From an uncultured Campylobacter sp. (lineage in GTDB: Bacteria > Campylobacterota > Campylobacteria > Campylobacterales > Campylobacteraceae), in contig NZ_CALACG010000277.1 in NCBI RefSeq assembly GCF_937890585.1, positions 1-11,438 of the forward strand: a stretch of DNA of 11,438 nt, written 5' to 3'. The notes under the pieces were generated by a model. That model saw only the letters and a list, made by a program, of their open reading frames with translations. It ran no database searches and was not told where the DNA came from. Shown here in pieces: positions 1-6,190 of the stretch. The position numbers and the translations under genes were made by a program. Every line of letters begins with the position of its first letter. Position 1 is the stretch's first letter.

Positions 1-495
1 AATTTGATCACCGAATTTGATGACATTTTTCACACTCCGCCAAGTCCGCTTCGAAACTCGCTCTCTTTTTACGATGAGGGATATGAAGTGGGTCATGCTT
101 GCGCTAATGTGCGTAAAATTTTAGCTAAGACAAACATTAGAAGAGATGAGAGTAAATTTAAAGAGAATGAAGATAACGTGGGCTTTGTCTTTACGCTTAT
201 GAACGAGTTTATCGGCAAATTTGACGAGTGCGAAGATGAGCTTTTTAAAAATATTATAAACCCAAACATTGATGAGTTTATAGAGAATTTATATGAGCAT
301 AAAAATAGTGAAATTTACAAGGATGTGGCCGTTTTGCTAAACGAATTTATCGCGTTTGAGCGCGTGGCACTAAACTCACCAAAACCAGTCAAGATAGACC
401 ACAAAAAGAGCGATGGTCTTTCAAGATCTGAAAGCATAAGAAGAGAAAAAAACAGGATAAGAAAACTAAGAACGGAGGGTACATATGCAAAATAG
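1..495 (+). CDS. TorD/DmsD-family chaperone for formate dehydrogenase (5' partial)
   Basis: Probable cytoplasmic chaperone that holds the Mo-enzyme FdhA until its cofactor is inserted and it is exported by the Tat system. The frame is open at the first base (AAT, TTG, ATC...), so the gene starts upstream; the TTG at position 4 has no ribosome binding site and is not a credible start. The visible 165 codons look like the C-terminal part of a TorD-like all-helical protein: an EFxxxFxxPPSPL-type segment followed by SFY and, later, FVFTLMNEFI and LLNEFIAFER helices. The last 25 residues are strongly basic. Its end overlaps the next gene by 11 bases, suggesting translational coupling. Position ahead of a Tat-peptide protein and fdhA supports the role; from memory Shewanella FdhT and C. 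jejuni Cj1514c are the counterparts. Family assignment is moderately sure, being based on weak motifs plus context. Confidence 0.72.
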   Translation, partial: NLITEFDDIFHTPPSPLRNSLSFYDEGYEVGHACANVRKILAKTNIRRDESKFKENEDNVGFVFTLMNEFIGKFDECEDELFKNIINPNIDEFIENLYEHKNSEIYKDVAVLLNEFIAFERVALNSPKPVKIDHKKSDGLSRSESIRREKNRIRKLRTEGTYAK

Positions 496-658
496 ACGCG
501 AATTTCTAAAAAAAGTCGGTCTAGTTGGTGCTGTAGCAGCAAGCGGTGCTGTAGCAGCAAATGCTGATGAAAATTTAAAATCAGGAAAGAGTAAAAAGAC
601 CGAAGTGCTTTACAAAAGAAGCAAAAACTGGGAACTTTACTACAAACAAGCAAAATAA
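485..658 (+). CDS. Small twin-arginine protein of formate dehydrogenase region (FdhX-like)
   Basis: A 57-residue protein. The start is ATG 485, with a strong GGAGGG (474-479) five bases upstream, lying inside the end of the chaperone gene. It begins MQNRREFLKKVG, a Tat motif (RREFLKK), followed by an Ala/Gly/Val h-region and a likely cleavage site after ANA (about residue 27). The mature part is only about 30 residues, basic and aromatic, ending WELYYKQAK. This fits the family I remember as 'formate dehydrogenase region TAT target' (TIGR02811; Shewanella FdhX, C. jejuni Cj1513c), found beside Sec/Mo formate dehydrogenases. Its function is not settled; a helper in Tat export or assembly, or a small periplasmic subunit, are inferences. 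The h-region is built from an 18-base tandem duplication (GAVAAS/GAVAAN). Confidence 0.85.
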   Translation: MQNRREFLKKVGLVGAVAASGAVAANADENLKSGKSKKTEVLYKRSKNWELYYKQAK

Positions 659-688
659 AATTTGATAGAAATTTAAGAAAGGATGAAA

Positions 689-3511
689 ATGTCTGAAGCT
701 ATATTAAACGCTACGCCAAACAACATTGGCCGTAGATCGTTTTTAAAAATGGCTGCATTAGCGGGTGCTAGTGGAGCGGCCGGCTTTGCAGCAAGCAATG
801 TCACAAGAGAAGCAACAGCTCAAGAGATGGCAAACCCATTTCCAGACTCAAAAATAGTAAAAACTGTTTGTTCAGTTTGCTCTGTAGGATGTGGAGTGTT
901 AGCTGAGGTAGAAAATGGAGTTTGGGTGCGTCAAGAAGTAGCACAAGATCACCCAGTAAGTGCTGGTGGTCACTGCTGTAAAGGAGCAGACGTTATCGAT
1001 ATGGTGCGCTCACACTGCCGTGTAAAATATCCGATGAAAAAAGTTGGTGGCAAGTGGCAACGCATCTCTATGACGCAAGCACTTGACGAGATCGGTGCAA
1101 AACTAAAAGCTTACCGCGAGAAAAATCCAGAGCAAGTAATGTTTTTAGGATCAGCAAAAGACTGCAACGAGCAAAGCTATTATATAAGCAAATTCGTTGC
1201 GATGTTTGGGACGAACAACCTAGATCACCAAGCACGTCTTTGACACAGCTCTACAGTCGCCGGTGTGGCGAATACTTGGGGTTATGGAGCTATGACAAAT
1301 CACCTTGGAGATATCCAAAACGCAAAGTCTATTTTTATAATCGGATCAAACCCAGCGGTAAATCACCCAGTTGGTTTTAGACACTTTTTAAAAGCAAAAG
1401 AAAAGGGCGCTAAGCTAATAGTAATCGATCCAAGATATACAAGAACGGCGGCAAAGGCTGATTATTTCGCACAAATTCGCCCAGGAACGGATATACCTTT
1501 TGTATATGGCATGATGAATCTCATCTTCGAAAATGGCTGGGAGGATAAGAAATTTATTGATGACCGTGTTTATGGTATGGATCTGATTCGTGAAGAGGCT
1601 GCAAAATGGACACCTGAAGTCGTTGAAGATGTGACTGGAGTCCCAGCTGCAACTCTTAAAGAGATCACAGAAGTCTATGCCAAAAACCGCCCTGGCTCAG
1701 TCGTTTGGGCGATGGGTCTAACTCAGCACACAATAGGTAGCTCAAACACTCGTATAGCTCCGATCTTGCAACTAGTGCTTGGCAACATGGGCGTAAGTGG
1801 TGGCGGATGTAACATCCTAAGAGGCCACGATAACGTTCAAGGTGCAACTGATATGGCAAATTTACCAGACAACCTACCTGGTTATTACCCTAAAAATGAA
1901 GGAAGCTGGAAATATTTTGCAAAAATGTGGAAGGTTGATTTCGAGTGGTTGCAAAAGAATTTTATCAAGCCTGAGTGGATGTTTAAGCCAGGATTTTCAC
2001 TTGCACGCTGGTGGGCTGGTACGCTAAATGGTAAAGATGGCAATGATGCAATCGATAATGCAGGAGATAGCCTAAAAGCTCTTGTAGTTATAGGTAACGG
2101 CATAACATCAACAGCGCAACAAGTAAAGGTTCAAGAGGGTCTTGATGCACTTGAGTTACTTGTTTGTGTAGATCCGTTTGTAAATGACGCTGCCGTTATA
2201 ACAAATAAAAAAGATGATGTTTATCTACTTCCTGCTGCAACGCAGTTTGAGGGTAGTGGCACAGTCGTAGCTACAAACAGAAGTGGTCAATGGAGAAGCC
2301 AAGTATGCAAACCACTTTATGAGAGCATACCTGATCATGAATTGTTATTTGAACTAGCTAAACGTATAGGCTTTTATGACGAGCTAACTCGCACTATAAG
2401 GGATGCTGACGGCAAGATAGAATGGCCAGAAGCTGCTACTCACGAGATAGCAAACATTATAAAAACTATCGGTATGACTGGCTGGACACCTGAGCGCTTA
2501 AAACGTCACCAAGAGAACTGGGATAAATTTGATGAAGTAACATCTCTTGGCAAGCCTGGCACTCCTGTTGAGGGCGAATACTACGGACTTCCATGGCCAT
2601 GCTGGACAGAAAATCACCCAGGTAGCCCAATACTTTATGATACACACAAATCAGTTCGCGAAGGTGGAATGGGCTTTAGAAACCGCTTTGGTTTAGAGCA
2701 CAACGGTGTTAGCCAGCTAGCAGCTGAAGGCTCAGCGCCAGTTGGTTCATCTATAAATGGCGGATATCCTGAGATCAAAAAAGACAATATCGAGAAAATT
2801 TTAGGCATCACACTAACTGATGATGAAAAAGCAAGGATCGGAGCTAGCTGGTCAACTGATGATAGTAATATCATAGCAACAAAATGTTTGGAGAAAAACA
2901 TCGCTCCATATGGCAATGCACGTGCTAGAACTATCGTTTGGACATTTGCTGATCAGATCCCTCAACACAGAGAGCCGATCCACTCACCAAGACCAGATCT
3001 AGCCAAGAAGTATCCAAGCTTTAAAGATAAAGCAAAACAATACCGCGTTGATACTAAATTTGAAAGCTTGCAACAAAGTAAGGACTTCTCAAAAGAATTC
3101 CCTATCAATCTCATCACAGCTCGTCTCGTAAATTTCAGTGGTGCTGGTATGGAGACGCGTGCTAGTAAGTATCTATCACGCATTACGCCTGAGATGTTTG
3201 CTGACATCCACCCAGAGCTAGCGGCTAAACATGGCATTAAAAATTGGGATTTTGTTTGGGTTCATTCGCCTGAGGGTACCAAGATCAAGGTTCGTGCAAG
3301 GATAGTGCCATCAGTCAAGCCTAATATGATCTTCTTACCATTCCACTGGGCTGGATATATGCAAGGTGTTGATATGACTGGAAATTTCCCAGAAGGAACT
3401 TTGCCATTTGCGGTTGGTGAGAGTGCAAATACCGTAACAAACTACGGATATGACATAGTCACTCAAATTCCAGAAACAAAAGGCGGTCTTTGCCGCATAG
3501 AAAGGGCATAA
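689..3511 (+). CDS. fdhA: Formate dehydrogenase catalytic subunit, selenocysteine-containing
   Basis: Periplasmic Mo/W-bis-pterin formate dehydrogenase, oxidising formate to CO2 and passing electrons to FdhB; 940 residues including Sec. ATG 689 is chosen because AAGGA (679-683) sits five bases before it; an in-frame ATG at 683 would add two residues. Tat motif RRSFLKM at residues 15-21. The [4Fe-4S] domain has Cys61, Cys64, Cys68 and Cys96 or Cys97, followed by Lys98. In-frame TGA at 1241-1243 is residue 185, in the context ARL-U-HSSTVAGVANTWG, matching the (R/L)-U/C-H-xxTV motif of FDHs; the frame continues past it with FDH sequence. Further family marks are the RGHDNVQGATDM segment and a C-terminal pterin-binding domain (from about residue 800, INLITARLVNFSGAG), including NTVTNYGYD. 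fdhB starts one base after the stop. A Sec-lacking reading would give a 184-residue truncated protein. Confidence 0.97.
1241..1276 (+). promoter_or_regulatory. UGA selenocysteine codon with bacterial SECIS-like hairpin
   Basis: Counting T of TGA as +1, bases +18 to +21 (CGCC, 1258-1261) pair with GGCG (1267-1270) around the loop GGTGT (1262-1266); T at 1257 (+17) can pair with A1271 or bulge. The loop GGU falls at +22 to +24 and U at +17, the same places as G23, U24 and bulged U17 of the E. coli fdhF SECIS that SelB recognises (positions recalled from the literature). A lower stem AGT (1255-1257)/ACT (1274-1276) and an outer AGCTC (1247-1251)/GAGCT (1287-1291) are possible. The hairpin is also coding sequence. 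selA, selB, selC and selD are not in the window. Confidence 0.88.
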
Positions 3512-3512
3512 T

Positions 3513-4154
3513 ATGAGCGCATTTAACGATAACAATAGACTTAAATTTTACTGCGACACAGATAGATGCATTGATTGCAATGGTTGCGCAGTAGCATGTG
3601 ATGAAGCTCATGAGTTGCCTATCGGCGTTAGAAGACGCCGCGTCGTCACACTAAATGAAGGTATGCCTGGTAAAGAAATTTCAACATCAATCGCATGTAT
3701 GCACTGCGAAGATGCACCTTGTTCGCTCGTTTGTCCGGTTGATTGTTTCTACATCAGAGCTGATGGCATCGTGCTTCACGATAAAGATATCTGCATAGGC
3801 TGTGGATACTGCTTGTATGCTTGCCCATTTGGCGCACCGCAATTCCCTAAAGATGGTGCGTTTGGCGCAAGAGGCGTAATGGATAAATGCACTATGTGCG
3901 CAGGCGGTCCGCTACCAACTAATAGCGAAGAAGAGCGCGAAGTATATGGACAAGATAGAATTTCTGAAGGCAAAGTGCCAGTTTGTGCTGCGATGTGCTC
4001 TACAAAGGCTTTGTTAGTTGGCGAGTCAGATATGATAGAAAAAATCTACAATGACAGAGTTACTGCAAGAGGTTATGGCGAAAAAGACCTAAAGCAAACT
4101 ACTGTCTGGAAGATCGCTTACTACGCTGGCGACAGGCTAAAACTAAAAGCGTAA
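3513..4154 (+). CDS. fdhB: Formate dehydrogenase iron-sulfur subunit
   Basis: A 213-residue ferredoxin-like electron-transfer subunit of the periplasmic enzyme. It carries 16 cysteines in four [4Fe-4S] groupings: Cys19/22/25/29 (CIDCNGCAVAC), Cys62/65/70/74 (CMHCEDAPCSLVC, then PVDC with Cys78), Cys94/97/100/104 (CIGCGYCLYAC) and Cys126/129 with Cys158/162 (CTMC...CAAMC). It has no signal peptide, as expected for a partner that rides out on the Tat peptide of FdhA, and no C-terminal membrane helix, unlike E. coli FdnH; membrane attachment would therefore need a separate cytochrome b. The start ATG lies one base after the fdhA stop, so the two are co-translated. Length matches Campylobacter FdhB as I remember it. 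A strong hairpin follows within two bases. Confidence 0.95.
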   Translation: MSAFNDNNRLKFYCDTDRCIDCNGCAVACDEAHELPIGVRRRRVVTLNEGMPGKEISTSIACMHCEDAPCSLVCPVDCFYIRADGIVLHDKDICIGCGYCLYACPFGAPQFPKDGAFGARGVMDKCTMCAGGPLPTNSEEEREVYGQDRISEGKVPVCAAMCSTKALLVGESDMIEKIYNDRVTARGYGEKDLKQTTVWKIAYYAGDRLKLKA

Positions 4155-4155
4155 A

Positions 4156-4182
4156 TTTATAGGTGCTTTTTGCACCTATAAA
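4156..4182 (+). terminator. Strong hairpin terminator after fdhB
   Basis: A perfect 11-bp stem TTTATAGGTGC / GCACCTATAAA with a five-T loop (4167-4171), beginning one base after the fdhB stop codon. The downstream sequence is T-rich (TTTGTTATTTTCTC) rather than a pure T run. It marks the end of the fdh structural operon and separates it from fdhD. Confidence 0.8.
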
Positions 4183-4312
4183 ATTTGTTATTTTCTCTAA
4201 TTTTATACTTTAAGGAATATGCCTATCTTGCATATCAAATTTTAATCACAATAACGTTTATTTCGTATCAAAATGCGTTTAAGCTTTTTGCTTTGTTTAA
4301 GCTAGTTTTTAC

Positions 4313-4318
4313 TACAAT
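4313..4318 (+). promoter_or_regulatory. Candidate -10 box for fdhD-modE
   Basis: TACAAT preceded by T-rich stretches at roughly ten-base intervals (CTTTTTGCTTTG, GTTTTTAC), the pattern used in place of a -35 box by Campylobacter sigma-70. It would start transcription near 4325, about 50 bases before the fdhD ATG. An alternative TATACT lies at 4204-4209. Confidence 0.45.
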
Positions 4319-4373
4319 CCAAAATTAAATTTAGCTTTTTGGGCTATCATTTGTGAAAACTTCAAGGAGCAAG

Positions 4374-5156
4374 ATGGAACCGATTTATAAAACGCAGATC
4401 ATCAAATATAAAGGCGAGCAAAAAGCACAAGTTGATGATATTTTGGTGCGTGAGATCAAGCTTGAAATTTACATAAATGACAAAAAATTTGGTGCCGTTA
4501 TGGCAACGCCAACGGATCAAAAGGCGCTTGCTGTGGGCTATTTGATCAGCGAAAACGTCATCACAAAGCCAGAGGACATAGCCGAGGTTAAGCTCTCAAG
4601 TGACGAGCTAAGCGTCTATGTAAGCGCCAAAGTGAACGAAAAACGCCTAGAGCAGTTTGACGAAGAAAAGGTCATAATAAGTGGCTGTGGCAGAAGCTCA
4701 ACGGCAAATATCGACCCACAGGCGATGGCAGCAAGAGCTGTAAAAAGCGGGGCTAAATTTAACAAAGATATGATCCTTGCCCAAATGAAGGAGTTTTACA
4801 CGCAGTGCGAGCTTTACGAGATGACTGGCTGCGTGCATACGGCAAAGCTCTTTGTGAGCGAAGATAAATTTTACATAGGCGAGGATATCGCTCAGCACAA
4901 TACGATCGACAAAGCCGTTGGCAAGGCCGTTTTAGACGGAGCTAACTTAGTAAATTCATTTTTGATGGTGAGTGGCAGACTTAGCTCAGAGATGGTCGCA
5001 AAGGCCGTTATGCACGGCATCCCAGCGCTTATCTCAAGGACAGCACCGACTAGCCTTGGCGTGGTGATCGCTCGTAAATTTGAGCTCACGCTTTGCGGCT
5101 TTGCAAGGGGCGAAAATATCAACGTTTATAGCGGTGAAGAGAGAATTTATGAGTAA
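4374..5156 (+). CDS. fdhD: FdhD, sulfurtransferase/chaperone for formate dehydrogenase
   Basis: Cytoplasmic maturation protein that carries sulfur from a cysteine desulfurase to the Mo cofactor of formate dehydrogenase; 260 residues. Start ATG 4374 has AAGGAG (4364-4369) four bases upstream; a GTG at 4353 is in frame but lacks a binding site. Family marks: AVGYLISE (53-60), ISGCGRSS (102-109), YEMTGCVHTAKLF (148-160), the EDIAQHNTIDKAVG nucleotide/cofactor loop (170-183), SGRLSSEMV (200-208) and SRTAPTSLGV (221-230). Odd: the E. coli-type CxxC loop (Cys121/Cys124) is here Cys105-Gly-Arg-Ser108, so only the first cysteine is kept, while the normally glycine position of TGGxH is Cys153. The gene overlaps the following regulator by eight bases. 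Confidence 0.95.
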   Translation: MEPIYKTQIIKYKGEQKAQVDDILVREIKLEIYINDKKFGAVMATPTDQKALAVGYLISENVITKPEDIAEVKLSSDELSVYVSAKVNEKRLEQFDEEKVIISGCGRSSTANIDPQAMAARAVKSGAKFNKDMILAQMKEFYTQCELYEMTGCVHTAKLFVSEDKFYIGEDIAQHNTIDKAVGKAVLDGANLVNSFLMVSGRLSSEMVAKAVMHGIPALISRTAPTSLGVVIARKFELTLCGFARGENINVYSGEERIYE

Positions 5157-5892
5157 AAATTTAGAAGAGCTAATAAAACAAACGCTAAATAAAAGCGGCA
5201 AACTTGACTGCGGCACGGCTTTTAAGATCGCAAGCAAGCTTGGCATAGAAGTCGGCGAGGTAAGCGACGAGGCAACCAGACTTGGCATCAAGATAGACAA
5301 CTGCGAGCTTGGACAGTTTGGTGGCTTGGATAAAGACCGCGGTAAATTTACATTGTCACTAAAACTAAAAGAAGTGAGCGACGAAAAGGGCAGAGTTTTT
5401 TGCAAAGATGCAAGAGAGATAGCGGCGGCTAACGGCGGGCTAAAGACCATGCGCTCGACGCTTAGAGACTACGGCTTTGACGTGAAGTACTGTCAGCTAG
5501 GCTGTTTTAAGGAAAAGAAAGGCAAAAAGATGAGAGTAAAGACAAAGACTTGGATAGAAAACGACGAGGGCGAGCTTATATTTGGCAAGGGTAAAACCGA
5601 AGTTTTAGACGTTATAGCCGAGGTTGGCTCGATATCAAAGGCAGCTGAAATTTTAGGTATGAACTATAAAAAATGCTGGTCGCATCTACAAATTTTGCAA
5701 AAAAATTTAAAAGAAGATCTCTTTACAACCAAGCAAGGTGGCGGAGATAGCGCTGGCACTACGCTAAATGATAGAGCTCATGAGCTCATAAACGCCTATA
5801 AGCAGCTTCAAAACGACATCGAAGACTATGCGAATAAGCGCTTTAAAGAGCTATTTTTAAAACAAGACGAAAAGAAAAACGATAAAAAATAA
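5149..5892 (+). CDS. modE: ModE-like molybdate/tungstate-responsive regulator with atypical N-terminal domain
   Basis: A 247-residue DNA-binding protein. The start ATG 5149 lies within the end of fdhD (ATGAGTAA, eight-base overlap), with GAAGAGAG upstream; a longer in-frame start at 5080 would run far into fdhD. The C-terminal half carries the winged-helix domain of ModE: FGKGKTEVLDVIAEVGSISKAA (145-166), LGMNYKKCWSHL (169-180), and the GGG...TTLND wing (197-207). The molybdate-binding MOP/TOBE domains that normally follow are absent. Instead the N-terminal 120 residues are two copies of one unit, each starting with Cys (21, 85) and ending in a Cys-x-Leu-Gly-x-Phe motif (Cys52 CELGQF, Cys115 CQLGCF). 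From memory C. jejuni Cj1507c ModE holds the same place. It probably represses Mo/W transport or fdh genes; direct targets are not shown here. Confidence 0.82.
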   Translation: MSKNLEELIKQTLNKSGKLDCGTAFKIASKLGIEVGEVSDEATRLGIKIDNCELGQFGGLDKDRGKFTLSLKLKEVSDEKGRVFCKDAREIAAANGGLKTMRSTLRDYGFDVKYCQLGCFKEKKGKKMRVKTKTWIENDEGELIFGKGKTEVLDVIAEVGSISKAAEILGMNYKKCWSHLQILQKNLKEDLFTTKQGGGDSAGTTLNDRAHELINAYKQLQNDIEDYANKRFKELFLKQDEKKNDKK

Positions 5893-5916
5893 ACCAAATT
5901 TTTAAAAGGAGAAAAC

Positions 5917-6105
5917 ATGTATGTAAAACTAAACGACAGGACTTATCTAAACAAAGATAAGATCACTAGAATCAAGATCGATAGCGTTCAAGACGGCATT
6001 CGTATCCGTTTCTATGAGGGTGCAAACCAAGTTGCTAAGAGCCAAAGATTTGAGAGTGAAGCAAAAGCTAACGAGTGGTTAGAAAAAAACTTCCTAAACA
6101 AATAA
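5917..6105 (+). CDS. Small conserved hypothetical protein, 62 residues
   Basis: Not a family I recognise. It is a basic 62-residue protein with no signal peptide, membrane segment or cysteine. The pattern suggests two or three beta strands (YVKLNDRTYL, ITRIKID, GIRIRFYEG) followed by one amphipathic helix (SEAKANEWLEKNFL). It has an excellent ribosome binding site, AAAAGGAG (5904-5911), five bases before ATG 5917, and typical Campylobacter codon use, so it is very likely expressed. It lies 24 bases after the modE-like gene and is followed by a G+C-rich hairpin, so it is probably the last gene of the fdhD-modE unit. A role in Mo or Se handling would be a guess from position only. Confidence 0.8.
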   Translation: MYVKLNDRTYLNKDKITRIKIDSVQDGIRIRFYEGANQVAKSQRFESEAKANEWLEKNFLNK

Positions 6106-6109
6106 TCAC

Positions 6110-6134
6110 ACGAGTGGGCGCCCTGCCCGCTTGT
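6110..6134 (+). terminator. G+C-rich hairpin after the 62-residue gene
   Basis: ACGAGTGGGC / GCCCGCTTGT forms a 10-bp stem with two G-U pairs and the loop GCCCT, five bases after the stop codon. It stands out in an A+T-rich context but is not followed by a T run, so it may be a weak or Rho-assisted terminator or an RNA-stabilising structure. Confidence 0.5.
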
Positions 6135-6159
6135 AACCTCACTTTATACAAAATTTCAC

Positions 6160-6165
6160 TATAAT
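6160..6165 (+). promoter_or_regulatory. -10 box (TATAAT) of the class V aminotransferase gene
   Basis: A perfect TATAAT within CACTATAATCGCGC, 25 bases before the GTG start. There is no good -35 box at 16-18 bases, which is usual in Campylobacter. A start near 6172 would leave a leader of about 20 bases carrying AAAGGGA. Confidence 0.65.
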
Positions 6166-6190
6166 CGCGCTTTTAGCCAAAGGGAAAATC

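Noticed and set aside
4..6. TTG as the start of the first gene
   Set aside because: The frame is open to the window edge, there is no binding site, and a TorD-like protein needs an N-terminal part that is missing here.
315..653. Minus-strand open frame across the chaperone and small Tat genes
   Set aside because: It is the mirror of two well-supported plus-strand genes, has biased Leu/Ser/Phe-rich composition and shows no family motif.
683..685. ATG 683 as fdhA start
   Set aside because: The AAGGA element overlaps this ATG; it is correctly spaced only for ATG 689.
1241..1264. fdhA read as a pseudogene or as two genes split by a stop
   Set aside because: Frame is unchanged across the TGA, the motif around it is the known Sec site, and a SECIS-like hairpin is correctly spaced.
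4219..4245. Eight-residue leader peptide (MPILHIKF) upstream of fdhD
   Set aside because: AAGGA lies only two bases before the ATG and there is no attenuator downstream; probably chance.
5080..5148. Longer start for the ModE-like gene inside fdhD
   Set aside because: It would overlap fdhD by 77 bases; ATG 5149 has a plausible binding site and the typical short overlap.
5034..5450. Minus-strand open frame opposite fdhD/modE
   Set aside because: Ser/Leu/Pro-rich antisense shadow without a binding site or recognisable motif.
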